From contig JACXUY010000005.1 of assembly GCA_014763665.1 (NCBI GenBank), positions 1-51,716 of the forward strand: DNA of 51,716 nt. Direction: 5' to 3'. Both the position numbers and the translations under genes were made by a program. This document shows positions 9,590 through 18,726 of this stretch, one piece after another; the first letter of the stretch is position 1; each line of letters begins with the position of its first letter. This DNA is from Gammaproteobacteria bacterium (GTDB lineage Bacteria > Pseudomonadota > Gammaproteobacteria > Thiomicrospirales > Thiomicrospiraceae). The notes under the pieces are model-generated. The model was not told the origin of the DNA, searched no databases, and was given only the letters and a program-made list of their open reading frames with translations.

Positions 9590-9719
9590 GCAAAAAATGT
9601 CATTTTGCACATTTTTAGCAACTTAGCGTGTTTTTTTCTGGTGGAAGGGTGTTAAATGAAACAATATAATGTTGCTGCTAAAACCTTTCCCCCAGCCCCC
9701 CAACCCCTTGGGGTTTATT
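9590..9719 (+). repeat. Intergenic MITE-like element, copy A, between plsX and fabH
   Basis: This is a member of the five-copy family. Its 5' hairpin has arms GCAAAAAATGT (9590-9600) and ACATTTTTAGC (9609-9619), complementary except for one base. The conserved core CTGGTGGAAGGG lies at 9638-9649. The C-rich block runs from 9684 to 9708 (CCTTTCCCCCAGCCCCCC...CCCC), and the right end GGGGTTTATTGAG (9710-9722) is a decayed form of the GTTTTTAGA terminus. It fills most of the 143-bp gap inside the fatty-acid operon and ends just before the fabH ribosome-binding site. Confidence 0.75.
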
Positions 9720-9728
9720 GAGGTAGTT

Positions 9729-10700
9729 GTGAGTTTAACTGTTAACGCCAAAATTTTAGGTACAGGTAGTTATTTGCCTGAAAAATTGCTAACGAATGCT
9801 GATTTAGAACGCCTTATTGACACAACAAATGCGTGGATTGTTGAGCGTACGGGTATTCGTGAGCGTCATGTTGCTGCGGACAATGAATTTACCAGTGATT
9901 TGGCGAAAGTTGCGGCGGAGCGCGCTCTGCAAGCAGCCGGTTTGTCGGCTAATGATGTTGAACTCATCGTCTTGGCAACAACAACCCCTGATCGAGTGTT
10001 TCCTAGTACAGCTTGTTTGTTGCAAAATAAATTAGGCATGACCAATGGAGCGCCTGCCATGGATGTGCAGGCGGTGTGTAGTGGCTTTGTTTATGCTTTA
10101 TCAACAGCTAATGCATTTATACGTTCCGGACAAGTCAAAACTGCCTTGGTGGTTGGTGCTGAAACACTCACTCGTATTACCGATTATACTGATCGTGGCA
10201 ATTGTATGTTGTGGGGTGACGGTGCAGGTGCTGTGGTGTTGGCTGCTACGTCAACAGAAGCGGGCATTATTTCGACACACTTACATGCCGATGGTCGCTA
10301 TGAAGAGATGCTGTTTGTTGAAGGTGGTGGTACTTGTGGCTTAGGCCAGTCTCCTAAAATGCGTATGCAGGGTAATTCGGTCTTCAAAATAGCCGTTAAC
10401 ACCTTAGATGCCATTGTTGACGAAACTTTACAAGCCAATGGTTTGAATAAGTCGGACATTGACTGGCTTGTGCCACATCAGGCTAATAAACGCATTATTG
10501 ATGCCACAGCAAAAAAACTAGAACTTCCTCCGGAACGGGTAATCTTAACTGTTGCGGAGCATGGTAACACTTCAGCTGCCTCTATCCCGCTTGCATTAGA
10601 TGTGGGTGTGCGTGATGGTCGGATTCAGCGCGGTGAGCTGATTTTGATGGAATCCTTTGGTGGCGGTTTCACCTGGGGTTCTGCTTTGGTTCGTTTTTAA
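9729..10700 (+). CDS. fabH: 3-oxoacyl-[ACP] synthase III
   Basis: It starts fatty-acid synthesis by condensing acetyl-CoA (or another short acyl-CoA) with malonyl-ACP. The catalytic triad is visible: Cys in DVQAVCSGFVYA, His in VPHQANKRI, Asn in HGNTSAAS. I start at GTG 9729 (323 residues), preceded by a GAGG ribosome-binding site; the preceding 20 in-frame codons from 9669 come from the repeat element (they read PPQP...-like from the C-rich block) and are not part of FabH. Thirty bases separate it from fabD. Confidence 0.96.
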   Translation: MSLTVNAKILGTGSYLPEKLLTNADLERLIDTTNAWIVERTGIRERHVAADNEFTSDLAKVAAERALQAAGLSANDVELIVLATTTPDRVFPSTACLLQNKLGMTNGAPAMDVQAVCSGFVYALSTANAFIRSGQVKTALVVGAETLTRITDYTDRGNCMLWGDGAGAVVLAATSTEAGIISTHLHADGRYEEMLFVEGGGTCGLGQSPKMRMQGNSVFKIAVNTLDAIVDETLQANGLNKSDIDWLVPHQANKRIIDATAKKLELPPERVILTVAEHGNTSAASIPLALDVGVRDGRIQRGELILMESFGGGFTWGSALVRF

Positions 10701-10730
10701 TTAAGTGATTATTTTTTCTTAAGAGATGAC

Positions 10731-11657
10731 ATGACAACTGCATTCGTTTTTCCAGGACAAGGATCCCAGAGCGTCGGTATGTTGGCCGATATGGCGACTG
10801 AATATGCCTTAATTGGCGAAACCTTTGCTGAAGCTTCACAGGCGTTGGGCTATGACTTGTGGCAAGTTGTGGCTCATGGTCCAGCTGAAGTACTGAATCA
10901 AACGTCGGTTACTCAGCCTGCGATGTTAACAGCAGGTATAGCGCTCTACCGCATTTTACAAGCGGCTGGTAAGGCTGATGTGTCCTTTATGGCAGGTCAT
11001 TCTTTGGGTGAGTACACCGCCTTAACGGCGGCAGGCGTTTTTAGTTTGGCTGATGCGGTTCGTTTGGTGCGTGCTCGTGGTGAATATATGCAGTCGGCCG
11101 TGCCTGAAGGTGTTGGTGCGATGGCGGCGATCTTGGGTTTAACCGACGAACAAGTGCGCTCTGCCTGTGAGCAGGCAGCTCAAGGTGAGGTGGTGTCGGC
11201 TGTCAACTTTAATTCGCCTGGTCAAGTGGTCATTGCAGGTCATAAGGGTGCGGTTGAACGTGCTATGAAGCTTTGCCAAGAAGCAGGAGCTAAGCGTGCC
11301 TTGCCTTTACCTGTCAGTGTTCCTAGCCATTGTGCCTTAATGCAACCAGCGGCTGATCGTTTGGCACAGGATTTAGCACAAATGACCATGCAAACGCCTC
11401 AAGTTTCGGTCGTGAATAACGTGCATGTCGCCGTTGAGTCGGATGTTAAAGCCATACAAGCTGCTTTGCTCGCACAACTTTATTCTCCTGTGCGTTGGGT
11501 AGAAACAGTGCAGTTTCTGAAGTCTCAAGGCGTGACGCGTTTGGTTGAAGTCGGTCCTGGAAAAGTCCTTGCTGGCTTAAATAAGCGCATTGATAATGAA
11601 ATTGAGCATTTTGCAGTTGCAGATTTACGCACATTAAGCGATTATTTAGCAAAGTAA
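10731..11657 (+). CDS. fabD: Malonyl-CoA:ACP transacylase
   Basis: It loads malonyl groups from CoA onto acyl carrier protein. The 308-residue protein has the FPGQGSQSVGM opening, the nucleophile serine in GHSLGEYTAL (about residue 92), the Arg of VRARGEYMQ, and the catalytic His in SVPSHCALM (about 200). It sits between fabH and fabG in standard order, with an AGAGATGAC ribosome-binding region before the ATG. Confidence 0.97.
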   Translation: MTTAFVFPGQGSQSVGMLADMATEYALIGETFAEASQALGYDLWQVVAHGPAEVLNQTSVTQPAMLTAGIALYRILQAAGKADVSFMAGHSLGEYTALTAAGVFSLADAVRLVRARGEYMQSAVPEGVGAMAAILGLTDEQVRSACEQAAQGEVVSAVNFNSPGQVVIAGHKGAVERAMKLCQEAGAKRALPLPVSVPSHCALMQPAADRLAQDLAQMTMQTPQVSVVNNVHVAVESDVKAIQAALLAQLYSPVRWVETVQFLKSQGVTRLVEVGPGKVLAGLNKRIDNEIEHFAVADLRTLSDYLAK

Positions 11658-11673
11658 GCGGATTGAGGACAGT

Positions 11674-12426
11674 ATGTCAGAACAACAGTTAGCCAATCAG
11701 GTGGTGTTAGTGACCGGTGCTAGCCGAGGTATTGGTAAAGCGATTGCGTTAGCCTTAGGCAAAGCGGGGGGTTATATCGTCGGCACAGCCACCTCTGAAA
11801 AGGGCGCTGAACAGATTACAGCTTATCTGCATGAAGCGGGTATTGCTGGTGAAGGTAAAATGTTGGACGTGCGTGATGCCGTTGCTGTCAACGATTTGGT
11901 TGATACCATTAGCAGTGAGCGGGGCAGCATCGGTGTATTGGTCAATAATGCGGGCATCACGCGAGATAGCCTTCTCATGCGCATGAAAGATGACGAATGG
12001 GATGACATCATCAACACCAATTTGTCATCGGTTTACCGTGTCAGTAAAGCCTGTTTACGTGGTATGATGAAGGTACGTAAGGGGCGCATCATCAATATTG
12101 CTTCCGTTGTTGGCTCTATGGGCAATGTTGGACAAACGAACTATGCGGCGGCAAAAGCGGGTATTATGGGCTTTAGTCGTTCGCTAGCGCGTGAAGTGGG
12201 TTCACGTAACATTACGGTGAATACGGTTGCGCCTGGGTTTATTGATACGGATATGACGCGCGCCTTGTCAGAAGAACAACGGGCACAGTTGGTTAAAGAG
12301 ATTCCATTAGGTCGCATGGGAGATGCTGAAGACATAGCGGAAGCCGTATTGTTTTTAGCTTCACCAGCGGCGGGATACATTAGCGGTCAAATTTTGCATG
12401 TCAATGGCGGCATGTACATGATTTGA
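11674..12426 (+). CDS. fabG: 3-oxoacyl-[ACP] reductase
   Basis: This is an NADPH-dependent short-chain dehydrogenase that reduces 3-ketoacyl-ACP in each elongation round. The 250 residues hold the nucleotide-binding GASRGIGKAIA (about 15-25), NNAGITRDSLLMRM, and the catalytic Ser-Tyr-Lys set in ASVVGS and YAAAKAGIMGF. The C-terminal HVNGGMYM is the FabG ending. It has a GAGGACAG ribosome-binding site and lies 16 bp after fabD. Confidence 0.97.
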   Translation: MSEQQLANQVVLVTGASRGIGKAIALALGKAGGYIVGTATSEKGAEQITAYLHEAGIAGEGKMLDVRDAVAVNDLVDTISSERGSIGVLVNNAGITRDSLLMRMKDDEWDDIINTNLSSVYRVSKACLRGMMKVRKGRIINIASVVGSMGNVGQTNYAAAKAGIMGFSRSLAREVGSRNITVNTVAPGFIDTDMTRALSEEQRAQLVKEIPLGRMGDAEDIAEAVLFLASPAAGYISGQILHVNGGMYMI

Positions 12427-12473
12427 GCATCATGATTTAGCATCATTTTTTGTTTTATTTGTGGAGAAGATAC

Positions 12474-12710
12474 ATGAGCACTATCGAAGAGCGCGTAAAA
12501 AAGATCGTTGTAGATCAATTGGGTGTAAAAGAAGAAGAAGTGACTGCTGACGCGTCATTCATCGATGACTTAGGTGCTGACTCATTGGATACAGTTGAGT
12601 TAGTGATGGCTTTGGAAGAAGAGTTCGATTGCGAAATTCCTGACGAAGAAGCTGAAAAAATTACCACCATGCGTATGGCGATTGATTACATCAATGCACA
12701 CAATAAGTAA
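12474..12710 (+). CDS. acpP: Acyl carrier protein
   Basis: This is the cytoplasmic carrier of acyl chains through a phosphopantetheine arm attached to the serine of the [10 protein letters not shown] motif (about residue 37). The 78-residue, strongly acidic protein begins [18 protein letters not shown], nearly identical to E. coli AcpP. I chose ATG 12474, preceded by GGAGAAG, over the upstream in-frame codon at 12450. An intrinsic terminator follows, so its transcript can end here, which would keep acpP output above that of fabF. Confidence 0.98.
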   Translation: MSTIEERVKKIVVDQLGVKEEEVTADASFIDDLGADSLDTVELVMALEEEFDCEIPDEEAEKITTMRMAIDYINAHNK

Positions 12711-12751
12711 TTCTGTTTTGTGACAATCAGTCACTTAAATGGTTTTATATA

Positions 12752-12781
12752 AATATCCGAGCTTTGTCTCGGATATTTTTT
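12752..12781 (+). terminator. Intrinsic terminator after acpP
   Basis: AATATCCGAG (12752-12761) pairs with CTCGGATATT across a short CTTTGT loop and is followed by a run of T. It lies between acpP and fabF, so it probably attenuates transcription into fabF and the genes behind it. Confidence 0.85.
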
Positions 12782-12806
12782 AAGCGAAAACGTTGAGGGT
12801 TAGGGT

Positions 12807-14054
12807 ATGACGGTAAAGCGACGGGTTGTGGTAACGGGAATGGGCTTGGTTTCGCCGCTTGGTAACGACGTGCAAGCTAGTTGGTCAGCCGCATTGGCTG
12901 GACAAAGCGGCATTGTCCCGATTACGGCATTTGATGCTAGTCTCTACTCAACGCGTTTTGGTGGCACGATTAAAAACTTTGACCCATCTTCTTGGATTCC
13001 TACGAAGGAACTCAAGAAAATGGATCCATTTATTCATTACGGGTTGGTCGCTGCGTTGCAAGCATGGCAAGATGCAGGCTTAACGGTGACCGAAGCCAAT
13101 GCGCCACGCATGGGCGTTTCGATGGGTTCGGGCATTGGTGGTATTGGCACCATTGAACAGCAACATGATGTGTTGCTGAATTCAGGTCCTCGTCGTGTAT
13201 CGCCTTTTTTTGTGCCCTCTAGCATCATCAATATGATTTCAGGACATTTGTCCATTATGTTGGGCTTGCAAGGGCCAAATATGGCGGTGGTGACGGCTTG
13301 TGCTACGGGTACCCATGCCATCGGTGATGCCATGCGCATGATTCAATATGGCGACGCGGATGTGATGTTGGCAGGTGGCGCAGAATATGCCACTACTCAA
13401 TTAGGATTGGCAGGATTTAGCGCTGCTAGGGCTTTATCTCAGCGCAATGATGACCCGCAAGCGGCTTCTCGTCCTTGGGACAAAGATCGTGATGGCTTTG
13501 TGCTTTCTGATGGCGCGGCTTGTTTGGTATTAGAAGAATACGAGCACGCCAAAGCTCGTGGTGCTCAGATTTATGCGGAATTGGCGGGATTTGGTATGAG
13601 CAGCGATGCCCATCATATGACCATGCCCTTAGCCGACGGTTCGGGAGCGGCACGCTGTATGCACAATGCTTTGCGAGATGCTGGTGTGAATGCCGATCAG
13701 GTGGGCTATATTAATGCCCATGGTACTTCTACGCCTTTAGGCGATGTAGCAGAAACCATGGCCATTAAGCGCGCTTTTGGCGATCATGCTTTCAAATTGA
13801 TGGTGAGTTCGACCAAGTCGATGACGGGGCATACGCTCGGCGCTGCTGGTGCGATAGAGTCGATTTTCTGCGTGCTGTCGTTGCTCGATCAGCAAGTAGC
13901 TCCCACCATTAACTTGCACGCGCCAGATGAAGGCTGTGATTTAGACTATGTACCACTAGAGGCTAGGGATGCCAAGTTGGATGTGGTACTGAATAATTCT
14001 TTCGGCTTTGGTGGCACCAACGCTACCCTTGTCTTTCGTCGATTGGGTCAGTAA
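12807..14054 (+). CDS. fabF: 3-oxoacyl-[ACP] synthase II
   Basis: This is the elongating beta-ketoacyl-ACP synthase. The 415-residue thiolase-fold protein has the nucleophile Cys in [15 protein letters not shown] (about residue 167), the first His in [11 protein letters not shown] and the second in [12 protein letters not shown], as well as the C-terminal [14 protein letters not shown]. It lies downstream of the acpP terminator and 5 bp before pabB. The ribosome-binding region is AGGGTTAGGGT. Confidence 0.96.
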   Translation: MTVKRRVVVTGMGLVSPLGNDVQASWSAALAGQSGIVPITAFDASLYSTRFGGTIKNFDPSSWIPTKELKKMDPFIHYGLVAALQAWQDAGLTVTEANAPRMGVSMGSGIGGIGTIEQQHDVLLNSGPRRVSPFFVPSSIINMISGHLSIMLGLQGPNMAVVTACATGTHAIGDAMRMIQYGDADVMLAGGAEYATTQLGLAGFSAARALSQRNDDPQAASRPWDKDRDGFVLSDGAACLVLEEYEHAKARGAQIYAELAGFGMSSDAHHMTMPLADGSGAARCMHNALRDAGVNADQVGYINAHGTSTPLGDVAETMAIKRAFGDHAFKLMVSSTKSMTGHTLGAAGAIESIFCVLSLLDQQVAPTINLHAPDEGCDLDYVPLEARDAKLDVVLNNSFGFGGTNATLVFRRLGQ

Positions 14055-14059
14055 GGCTA

Positions 14060-15367
14060 ATGGCTTTTGTGCAGCCGATTGTTCAGACGCGCCAGTGTGC
14101 TGAACCTTTCGACTTATTGGCTTTACATCGAGCTTTTCCCCAGCGTTATCCAGGCTTGTTATGTTCGGCCAGTGGCGTGGTGAATGGGCATCGTTATGAT
14201 TTTTTATTCGCGGATTGTACTGAAGTGGGTTTGGCTGAGCTTGAGCAGGTAGATGTTGCCACGCCTCAATCGCATGAGCTGCCGTTCATTGGTGGTTATC
14301 TGGTTTTTTTTCCTTATGAATATGCACAAGAAGTTGAACCGACATTAAGCTTGCCACAAGCAGAAGTTTGGCAAGCTAAGGTTTGGCGTGTCAGTGCGGC
14401 CTTTATTGTTGACCGTGTTACGAATGAGTGTCATTTAGTCGCTCAACCAGAATTTGCTGCTTTGATGGCAGGTTATTGGCAAGATTGGCAGCAGGTGTGT
14501 CAACATCCTAAAATGGCCACTTTACCCATTGTTGCTGATATTCAGGAAGCAGATGGTGAAGGCTATTTAGCTGGCGTTGAACAGTGTAAAAACTACATTT
14601 TGTCGGGTGATGTATTTCAGGTTAATTTATCACGTCAATGGCAAGCGCTGATTGCGCCCGATGTAACGCCTGCGATGATTTACCAACAGCTGCGACAAGC
14701 CAATCCCGCACCGTTTTCTGCCTTGTTAACTTGGGATAATCAAGCGGTGATTAGTTCTTCGCCTGAACGCTTGGTTTCGGTGCGCAATGGCGTGGTGGAA
14801 ACCCGACCCATTGCGGGTACACGACGTCGTGGTGCCGATGAACAGGCGGATGAGGCTCTGAAGTCTGAATTAAGCTTGCATCCGAAAGAGCAGGCAGAAC
14901 ATGTGATGTTGTTGGATTTGGAGCGTAATGATTTAGGTCGTGTTTGCCAACCGGGTAGTGTGCGTGTGAATGAGTTGATGACCATTGAAACCTATACCCA
15001 TGTGCATCATATTGTGTCTAATGTCGTGGGTCAGCTTCGCCCTAACACCAGTGCGAAACAGGTGATTGATGCCGTTTTTCCGGGCGGTACCATTACCGGT
15101 TGCCCTAAAGTTCGTTGCATGGAAATTATTGCGGAACTGGAGCAACAGCCGCGTGGCGTTTATACCGGTTCTTTGGGTTACGTTAGCCTAGATGGTCAAA
15201 TGGACACCAACATTTTGATTCGCAGTTTTCATTGGCAGCCAGGGCGGCTGACGTTTAATGCTGGCGCAGGCATTGTCTATGATTCTCAAACAGACTTTGA
15301 ATTAGAAGAAACCCGTCATAAAGCCAAGGGGCTGTTGCGAGCCTTGGCTTCGGAATCATCGTCATGA
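14060..15367 (+). CDS. pabB: Aminodeoxychorismate synthase component I
   Basis: It uses chorismate and ammonia (from the PabA glutaminase) to make 4-amino-4-deoxychorismate for folate. The 435-residue protein shows the chorismate-binding fold: SSSPERLVSVRNG, TRPIAGTRRRG, LDLERNDLGRVC and the TITGCPKVRCMEII motif, which fits PabB; TrpE and isochorismate synthases have related forms, but the adjacent pabC makes PabB the best reading. It overlaps pabC by 4 nt (ATGA). In E. coli pabB is elsewhere; here both steps are side by side. pabA is not in the window. Confidence 0.92.
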   Translation: MAFVQPIVQTRQCAEPFDLLALHRAFPQRYPGLLCSASGVVNGHRYDFLFADCTEVGLAELEQVDVATPQSHELPFIGGYLVFFPYEYAQEVEPTLSLPQAEVWQAKVWRVSAAFIVDRVTNECHLVAQPEFAALMAGYWQDWQQVCQHPKMATLPIVADIQEADGEGYLAGVEQCKNYILSGDVFQVNLSRQWQALIAPDVTPAMIYQQLRQANPAPFSALLTWDNQAVISSSPERLVSVRNGVVETRPIAGTRRRGADEQADEALKSELSLHPKEQAEHVMLLDLERNDLGRVCQPGSVRVNELMTIETYTHVHHIVSNVVGQLRPNTSAKQVIDAVFPGGTITGCPKVRCMEIIAELEQQPRGVYTGSLGYVSLDGQMDTNILIRSFHWQPGRLTFNAGAGIVYDSQTDFELEETRHKAKGLLRALASESSS

Positions 15368-16173
15368 CACAACGATGGTTGAATGGCATTGCCGTCGCTG
15401 CCGATGGCAATCGAGCCTGTTTGTATGGCGATGGTGTGTTTGAGACCATGCGCTTAACCGCAGGGCGTATCGCCTTTTGGTCGCATCATTGGTTACGTTT
15501 ACAAACGGGTTTGCGTCGCTTGGGTTTCCCTGATCTATCTGAACAGGCTTTGATGTCGGCCTTAGCTCCTGCTTTGGTTGAAGATCAGGATGCAGTGTTA
15601 CGTGTCAGTGTTTCTCGTGATGGGCTGCGTGGCTATCGTTATAGCCATGATGCTAATTTTATTATCGACGTACAAAGATCATCTTTACCTACCACTATTT
15701 GGCATGGTCAGTCACTCAAAGTGCGTTGGTGTCAAACGCGCTGGGCGCAACAACCCTTGTTAGCCGGTATTAAGCATTTGAATCGATTAGAGCAGGTATT
15801 AGCACGCAGTGAATGGACAGATTCGAGCATTGCTGAAGGCTTGGTGTGTGATACTCAAGGGCAAGTCATTTCTGGTACTATGTCAGCCCTGTTATTGCGA
15901 TTTGGTGAAACGGTGTTAGCCGCAGATATTTCGCAGACGGGTATCGATTCGGTGGCGCGTCGGGTGGTGTTGGATGCCTTACCCAGTATGGGTTACGAAG
16001 TACAGGTACAAGTCTTGTCTAAAAAAGATGTGTTAATGGCAGATGAGTTGCTGCTGATGAATGTGGTTCAAGGTATTGGTTCTGTTGCGAGTTGTGATGG
16101 CGTCAGCTTTTCCGATGCGCGTTTAGCTCAAACACTCTTCCCATGGTGGCAAGACAAGTTGATGACTAACTAG
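15364..16173 (+). CDS. pabC: Aminodeoxychorismate lyase
   Basis: This is a PLP class-IV enzyme that releases pyruvate from aminodeoxychorismate to give 4-aminobenzoate. The 269 residues include GDGVFETMRLTAGRI near the N-terminus, the PLP lysine in LAGIKHLNRLEQV (about residue 139), and VISGTMSALLL, the substrate loop. It overlaps pabB and is 11 bp from mltG. The order pabC-mltG-tmk-holB is the E. coli order. Confidence 0.95.
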   Translation: MTQRWLNGIAVAADGNRACLYGDGVFETMRLTAGRIAFWSHHWLRLQTGLRRLGFPDLSEQALMSALAPALVEDQDAVLRVSVSRDGLRGYRYSHDANFIIDVQRSSLPTTIWHGQSLKVRWCQTRWAQQPLLAGIKHLNRLEQVLARSEWTDSSIAEGLVCDTQGQVISGTMSALLLRFGETVLAADISQTGIDSVARRVVLDALPSMGYEVQVQVLSKKDVLMADELLLMNVVQGIGSVASCDGVSFSDARLAQTLFPWWQDKLMTN

Positions 16174-16184
16174 GTGGATAATTC

Positions 16185-17201
16185 ATGAATAAGCATGTGG
16201 TATGGATGCGAAAAGGAGTTATATGGATTGCCATGGCGGGCATGATCCTGGTTGGCCTTTACCAATGGTTTTATGCCATGAGTTTGTCTCCCATCAGTGA
16301 AACGCCACAACAGACCATTATCACTATTGAACCCGGTAGCAGTGTCAAAGTGATTGCCCAAGAATTAGAACAGCAAGGATTAATGGATTATCCCAGTGTG
16401 TTTAATGTGTTGTTGCGCATCACCAAACAAGCTAAAAAGCTACGAGCGGGTGACTATCGCATTGATACCACATGGAATTATCAAGAGTTATTGAAGCACC
16501 TGACTGAAGATGCCGAAGTGCAATATCCGATTACCATTATTGAAGGTATGACGCTTAAAGAATCTGTTCAGGCGGTGCGTGCTTTACCGAAAATGAAACA
16601 AGATTTGTCGGCTCAGCCTTGGGATGAAATTCAACAACTGTTAGGCTTGTCGGTTTATCCTGAAGGGATGCTGTTGCCCAACACCTATTTTATTACCTCT
16701 GGCACGAAAGAAAGCGTGTTTTATCGACGGGCTTATAATGCCTTAACCGAAGTGATGGAGCGAGAGTGGTCTGCCAGAGCAGCTAATTTGCCTTTTAATA
16801 ATGCTTACGAAGCTTTGATTGCCGCTTCGATTGTTGAAAAAGAAACGGGTATTGCCCGTGAGCGACCTTTAATTGCTGCCGTGATTGTGAATCGACTGCG
16901 CAGAGAAATGCCATTGCAGATGGATCCGACGGTCATTTATGGCATGGGAACTGACTTCCAAGGCAATATTCGTAAAAAAGACTTACAAACGCCAACCCCT
17001 TACAATACTTATACCACTAAAGGCTTGCCACCCACGCCTATTGCTTTAGCCAGTGCTGAATCCATTTATGCGGTGTTGCATCCGGCGCAAAGCGATGTGC
17101 TCTATTTTGTAGCGAAGGGTGATGGCAGTCATGTTTTTTCATCAACCTTAGAAGCGCATAATGCTGCGGTTCGCCAGTATCAATTAGGAATGAAGCCATG
17201 A
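16185..17201 (+). CDS. mltG: Endolytic murein transglycosylase
   Basis: It cleaves nascent glycan strands and is thought to set their length. The 338-residue protein has one N-terminal membrane helix (about residues 12-30) and a periplasmic YceG domain. The catalytic glutamate lies in AASIVEKETGI (about 217), followed by QMDPTVIYGMG and YNTYTTKGLPPTPIA. It overlaps tmk by 4 nt. A GGTGGA ribosome-binding site precedes the ATG. Confidence 0.96.
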   Translation: MNKHVVWMRKGVIWIAMAGMILVGLYQWFYAMSLSPISETPQQTIITIEPGSSVKVIAQELEQQGLMDYPSVFNVLLRITKQAKKLRAGDYRIDTTWNYQELLKHLTEDAEVQYPITIIEGMTLKESVQAVRALPKMKQDLSAQPWDEIQQLLGLSVYPEGMLLPNTYFITSGTKESVFYRRAYNALTEVMEREWSARAANLPFNNAYEALIAASIVEKETGIARERPLIAAVIVNRLRREMPLQMDPTVIYGMGTDFQGNIRKKDLQTPTPYNTYTTKGLPPTPIALASAESIYAVLHPAQSDVLYFVAKGDGSHVFSSTLEAHNAAVRQYQLGMKP

Positions 17202-17824
17202 AGGAAGCCCGTTTTATTTCTGTCGAAGGTACAGATGGTGCTGGCAAAACCAGCGTCTTAGCGACAATTGAAGCATGGGTCAAAGCGCAAGGTGAGACTC
17301 TAATCACGACGCGCGAACCGGGTGGAACACCTTTGGCGGAGCAGATTCGCGAATTATTGTTGAATAGCCGGTGCGACAAATTGGATGATGCTGCTGAGTT
17401 ATTGCTGATGATGGCGGCACGGGTACAACATGTGCGCACGAAAATTCAACCGGCTTTAGCGATGGGGCAGTGGGTATTGTCCGACCGCTTTTTTGATGCT
17501 AGCTACGCCTATCAGGGCGGTGGTAGAGGTTTGTCAGTTGAGCGTATCGATCAGTTACATCGCTGGGCGATCGGTGACTTTCAACCAGATTTAACCATTT
17601 TGCTCGATGTGCCCGTTGAAATTGGTCAAGCACGGGTAGCGCATCGGGGTGATGAAAAAACACGCTTTGAAGAAGAGCAAACTGCTTTTTTTGAACGCGT
17701 ACGTCAAGCCTATTTGGCTCGTGCTGCCGCAGCACCAGAGCGTATTGTGGTGATTGATGCGCGTGTTGACCAAGTAGCGGTGCAGCAAGCGGTGATTGAA
17801 GTATTAACTGAGCGTTGGTCGTGA
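17198..17824 (+). CDS. tmk: Thymidylate kinase
   Basis: It phosphorylates dTMP to dTDP. The 208 residues carry the P-loop EGTDGAGKTS (8-17), the TREPGGTPLAEQIRELLL region, DRFFDASYAYQGGGRG for dTMP binding, and a LID region with DEKTRFEEE. It is coupled to its neighbours: 4 nt overlap with mltG, and its TGA shares one base with the holB ATG. Confidence 0.97.
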   Translation: MKEARFISVEGTDGAGKTSVLATIEAWVKAQGETLITTREPGGTPLAEQIRELLLNSRCDKLDDAAELLLMMAARVQHVRTKIQPALAMGQWVLSDRFFDASYAYQGGGRGLSVERIDQLHRWAIGDFQPDLTILLDVPVEIGQARVAHRGDEKTRFEEEQTAFFERVRQAYLARAAAAPERIVVIDARVDQVAVQQAVIEVLTERWS

Positions 17825-18726
17825 TGACTAATCTTCCCAGTTGGTTAGCTGAACCCTTTGCCCAGCTGACGCAGTCGGCTTTAGTGCAGCGAGGTCACGC
17901 TTTTTTGCTCTTAGGCCCACAAGGCTTAGGGCAAGAAGCTTTGCAGCAAGCGGTGGCACAACGCTGGTTAGCTTCGAGCATGGCAGACAATCCCGATATT
18001 GTATTGGTAGAAGCACTAGAAGGTAAACGCGATATTGGTGTCGATCAAATTCGTGCCTTGACGAGCTGGGCGCAGCAGACAGCGCATGGTTCGGCGGGGC
18101 GTGTGGTGATGATTCGTCAGTTGGAGCGCTTGAATACCGCAGCGGCTAATAGTTTATTAAAGACCTTGGAAGAACCGCCATCGGGAGTGCGTTTTTTGCT
18201 CACGGCTTCGCGGGCGGGTAAGCTACTACCGACCTTACTGAGTCGTTGTCAGCGTTTGAATTTGCCCGTTCCCAGTCGTGAGTTAGCCATTGAATGGTTA
18301 TTGGCTAATGTGGCTAGCGTTTCTGAAGCGGATTGTCGATTGGCGTTGCAACTCCATAGCGGAGCGCCCTTAGCGGCGCAAGCTTGGTTAGTGTCTGGCG
18401 GGCTAACTGAGTGGAAAGAGTGGCAAAGCTTGTGGCAAGCGAGTGTTCAGCAACGCATAGCGAGTCTGCCACTCATTGAGTATGCGCGCAAAGATGCACA
18501 ACGCTTTTGTCGTTTGCTGGGCGCTCAGGCTTATGTGGATGGTCAGCGTTATGATCAGCTATTGCCTTGGCAATTATTGCGTTTGGTGTGGCAGGTCGAA
18601 AAAGCCATGGCGCAAAATTTAAGTAAAGAATTATTGCTGGATAATTTGCTTCAGTCGGTAAATGCCCTGTTAGCTGGGCAGTTACCGAATATGAAGGTAT
18701 CACAACGACGAGGGATGTTGGCATGA
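17824..18726 (+). CDS. holB: DNA polymerase III delta-prime subunit
   Basis: This is the clamp-loader subunit delta-prime. From ATG 17824 it has 300 residues with the AAA+ fold. Features are HAFLLLGPQGLGQEAL (P-loop position with Gln instead of Lys, expected for an ATPase-inactive subunit), NSLLKTLEEPP and the SRC motif LLSRCQRL. The N-terminal cysteine cluster that binds zinc in E. coli delta-prime is missing: the segment goes straight from RWLASS to PDIVLVE. The position between tmk and tatD, with overlaps on both sides, makes the assignment secure. Confidence 0.92.
   Translation: MTNLPSWLAEPFAQLTQSALVQRGHAFLLLGPQGLGQEALQQAVAQRWLASSMADNPDIVLVEALEGKRDIGVDQIRALTSWAQQTAHGSAGRVVMIRQLERLNTAAANSLLKTLEEPPSGVRFLLTASRAGKLLPTLLSRCQRLNLPVPSRELAIEWLLANVASVSEADCRLALQLHSGAPLAAQAWLVSGGLTEWKEWQSLWQASVQQRIASLPLIEYARKDAQRFCRLLGAQAYVDGQRYDQLLPWQLLRLVWQVEKAMAQNLSKELLLDNLLQSVNALLAGQLPNMKVSQRRGMLA

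Noticed and set aside
9634-9719. Reading the C-rich repeat copies as rho-independent terminators
   Set aside because: The copies have hairpins but no T run after the central stem in the direction of the operon, and they lie inside or between co-directional genes. A weak attenuating effect is still possible.
9669-9728. Longer FabH with 20 extra N-terminal residues
   Set aside because: The extra codons are the C-rich part of repeat copy A. GTG 9729 has a GAGG ribosome-binding site and matches the usual FabH beginning.
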